Positions 62,073 to 64,000 of a stretch of DNA of 64,000 nt are shown in pieces. This DNA is from Setaria digitata. Lineage: Eukaryota > Nematoda > Chromadorea > Rhabditida > Setariidae. The DNA lies in NCBI GenBank assembly GCA_003640385.1, contig RCAB01000274.1:22183-86182 (forward strand), written 5' to 3'. The position numbers were made by a program, and so were the translations under genes. Position 1 is the stretch's first letter, and each line of letters starts with the position of its first letter. The notes beneath the pieces are model-generated. The model was not told the origin of the DNA. It searched no databases and saw only the letters and a list, made by a program, of their open reading frames with translations.

Positions 62073-63538
62073 ACATAGAATTGAGTTTATTAGTCAAAAG
62101 TATTAATTTTATTATAGCACAGAGCGTCCCTTCATTCTTACAGCACCGCATTTCTGCACAATCATTATATTTCCATCAGAAATTATGCTATATCGATTGC
62201 TAGAATTTTTTGATCCATTTTATTATTGGAAAAATCTTCCGTGACAACAATTTTCCTTATAAATTATTTGGAAAAATTTTGTGCATCAATTAAAATTTCA
62301 GCTAAACTAATCATGAAAAAAAAAGCGAACCATAAGTAATAAAATAGTAGGAAAAAATGAAAATTCGTTTTGTGTAGCAAAATGAATCCTAAATGATCTT
62401 AGCGGTGACAGTGTGTTTTCTTCGTCCATAAATACCATTTCTTGTCGCAGCATCATCTTTGTTTTTTTCCTCATTTTTTAAACATATCGTCTAATTACAT
62501 TATCGGAAAAAAGCGAAACAGAGTGCAAAAGAAAGATGATAATTAAAAAGAAAAACATCAAAAGAAAGAAAAAGAAAACAAATAACTGGTTCTGAAGTAA
62601 AATGATTGCACTGCTAATGTCAAAATGATGAATGAGACTTCAAATTGATAAATATTTTCTTCACAAAAAAAATATCCTTTTTAAAAAAAAGGGTATTTTT
62701 TTCTCTCTCTTCTTGTCCCTCTATTCCCTCTCTCTCTCTCTCTCTAAATAACCATTTACGAATTGGAATTTACAGGTGTAAGAAGTGGTGCAAAACATGT
62801 AGGGAACAAAGTTATTCACTTTAGTTCGAATCAAATAATTAATTTAATTTAAAAATTGACAAGAAATATACACTACTGCTATAGAGCTATTTCAAAATAT
62901 TGTCATTTTATAATGATGATGAAAAAGGAAGAGAAATAGAGGGAGTTTCCTACTAGTCATTTCAATTTCAATTTTATTTTTCGATTACCAATTCATTTAA
63001 TATGCACTTCTACGTTGTTATTAACATTTATAGAGGATGTAATAGCGCAGGATATTTTTGTAAAAAAGAAGGGAACTTCATATTTGTATATAAGTGCATG
63101 CGTATTTATATGCAAATATATGTATATGTATATATCTACTAATAATTAAACGTTGATTTTAAATATTAATTATTATTAACTGTTAACTATTAATTATTTC
63201 ATATTAAATATTAATTACATTTTGATAGGTTAATATATTTAACAGAATATATTTCTATACGAAATATTAATTATATTTATGCGCTGCAGATCTTCAGTAA
63301 GAAATATTTACATAAAATATATATTGACTGGATCATAATAAAAAATATTGTGCATCATATGTTGATCAAATTGTTATAACGTATACATGCATTAAATTGT
63401 AACCTGTACTCAAATTTGAATAGTAAATATGAACAAATTGCGATTAATATTTAATTTGCATTCTTTCCATGGAAAAATTATTTGAAAACTTGAAAATAGT
63501 AGCAATAAAAACTGTTGCTACTATATATTGCTACTGCA
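62073..63538. other. Non-coding flank upstream of the cystatin gene
   Basis: AT-rich sequence with a CT microsatellite at about 62728-62745 and many TAAT/ATTA runs at 63140-63260. It should contain the cystatin promoter. No exon or RNA gene can be supported. Confidence 0.5.
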
Positions 63539-63588
63539 TAGCATAGTTTTTTATTGCTATCTTATTATAGCAATAAAAAACTATGCTA
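63539..63588. repeat. Perfect inverted repeat: 22-bp stem, 6-nt loop
   Basis: Positions 63539-63560 are the exact reverse complement of 63567-63588; the loop is CTTATT. A second, smaller foldback (TAGTAGCAA ... TTGCTACTA, about 63498-63525) lies next to it and shares the TAGCAATAAAAA motif. It could be a short foldback element or a small hairpin RNA; the AT-rich stem is not typical of an animal pre-miRNA. Confidence 0.75.
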
Positions 63589-63962
63589 CCTACGATATTA
63601 TACACTTAGGTGATTTTTGCTTTATTATAACTTTTTCTTTTTTATGTTCCATTTTCATCAAATAATTTTTTTTTTAATTCTGTGATTGATTTCATTATCA
63701 CTTTTTCCTTCTATTATCACTTAATAGTGGTTTTATAATCACTTGCTACCATTTTTTGTTCACCTCTCAGTCATTCTAAATCATCAAGCTTGTTTTTTGG
63801 ACATGTTATATATAAATTGTATATTGCTTCTTGATCATTCTATTTACAGGTATTCAGATGCCACTTTCATTGATTTATTATTCAAAATATTATTTGTCTC
63901 TATCGAATATTCAGACGGCTTGCTTTTTGAATTAATCAGACATAGAAATATGTAGTACTTAC

Positions 63963-64000
63963 ATTCCAATTTTGCCTCATAATATGATTTCCAATTCTGA
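63963..64000 (-). CDS. Possible exon end running off the right edge
   Basis: On the minus strand the last 38 bases are open in two frames and end at a strong donor (GGAAT then GTAAGTAC). This may be the end of an exon of a gene continuing to the right. On the plus strand, a frame after an acceptor at 63849 (contains DGLLFELIRHRNM) overlaps this area; I cannot tell which, if either, is real. Confidence 0.2.

Overview
This window looks like a spirurid (probably filarial) nematode chromosome. It is very AT-rich, full of poly-A/T and (TA)n tracts, and its genes are split into many small exons with TTTCAG-like acceptors. Coding assignments come from the sequence: I rebuilt exons by hand from splice signals, reading phase and family motifs, and most junctions agree in phase. 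The exact species is not determined.

Layout. (1) 0.5-14.7 kb, minus strand: pieces of a gene carrying the start of a BTB/T1 (K+-channel tetramerisation-like) domain. The 3' end leaves the window to the left, and possible 5' exons lie at 10.1-14.7 kb. The long gaps are low-complexity intron. (2) 17.9-43.25 kb, plus strand: the 3' part of a giant muscle gene, a titin orthologue (ttn-1 type). In order it encodes an Ig, an Fn3, a linker, a protein kinase, a basic regulatory tail and then about 18 Ig domains plus one Fn3. I trace 42 exons and about 2715 residues, all in phase to a stop at 43251. (3) 45.0-47.07 kb, plus: a 275-residue tandem-PDZ protein. (4) 56.3-51.0 kb, minus: a 17-exon, 748-residue protein with two extended Tudor domains and an Arg/Gly-rich tail, of the kind found in germline and small-RNA granules. 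(5) 58.5-60.92 kb, plus: bub-3, a spindle-checkpoint WD40 protein. (6) 62.06-61.01 kb, minus: a secreted cystatin of 125 residues, converging on bub-3 with only 90 bp between the two stop codons.

These are independent housekeeping, muscle, germline and secreted-inhibitor genes. I see no operon, CRISPR array, mobile element with coding capacity, rRNA or tRNA.

The most notable observations are: apparent GC-AG introns in bub-3 (two) and in the Tudor gene (one); a bub-3 intron whose homology-preferred acceptor ends in CG; a 4 x 70-bp tandem repeat upstream of bub-3; a perfect 22-bp-stem hairpin near the right edge; a half-Ig module with a basic insert in the titin tail; the opposite-strand BTB gene lying where the missing 5' part of ttn-1 should be; and single-N joins flanked by duplicated sequence inside ttn-1, which look like assembly errors. 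I did not find a convincing new biological system.
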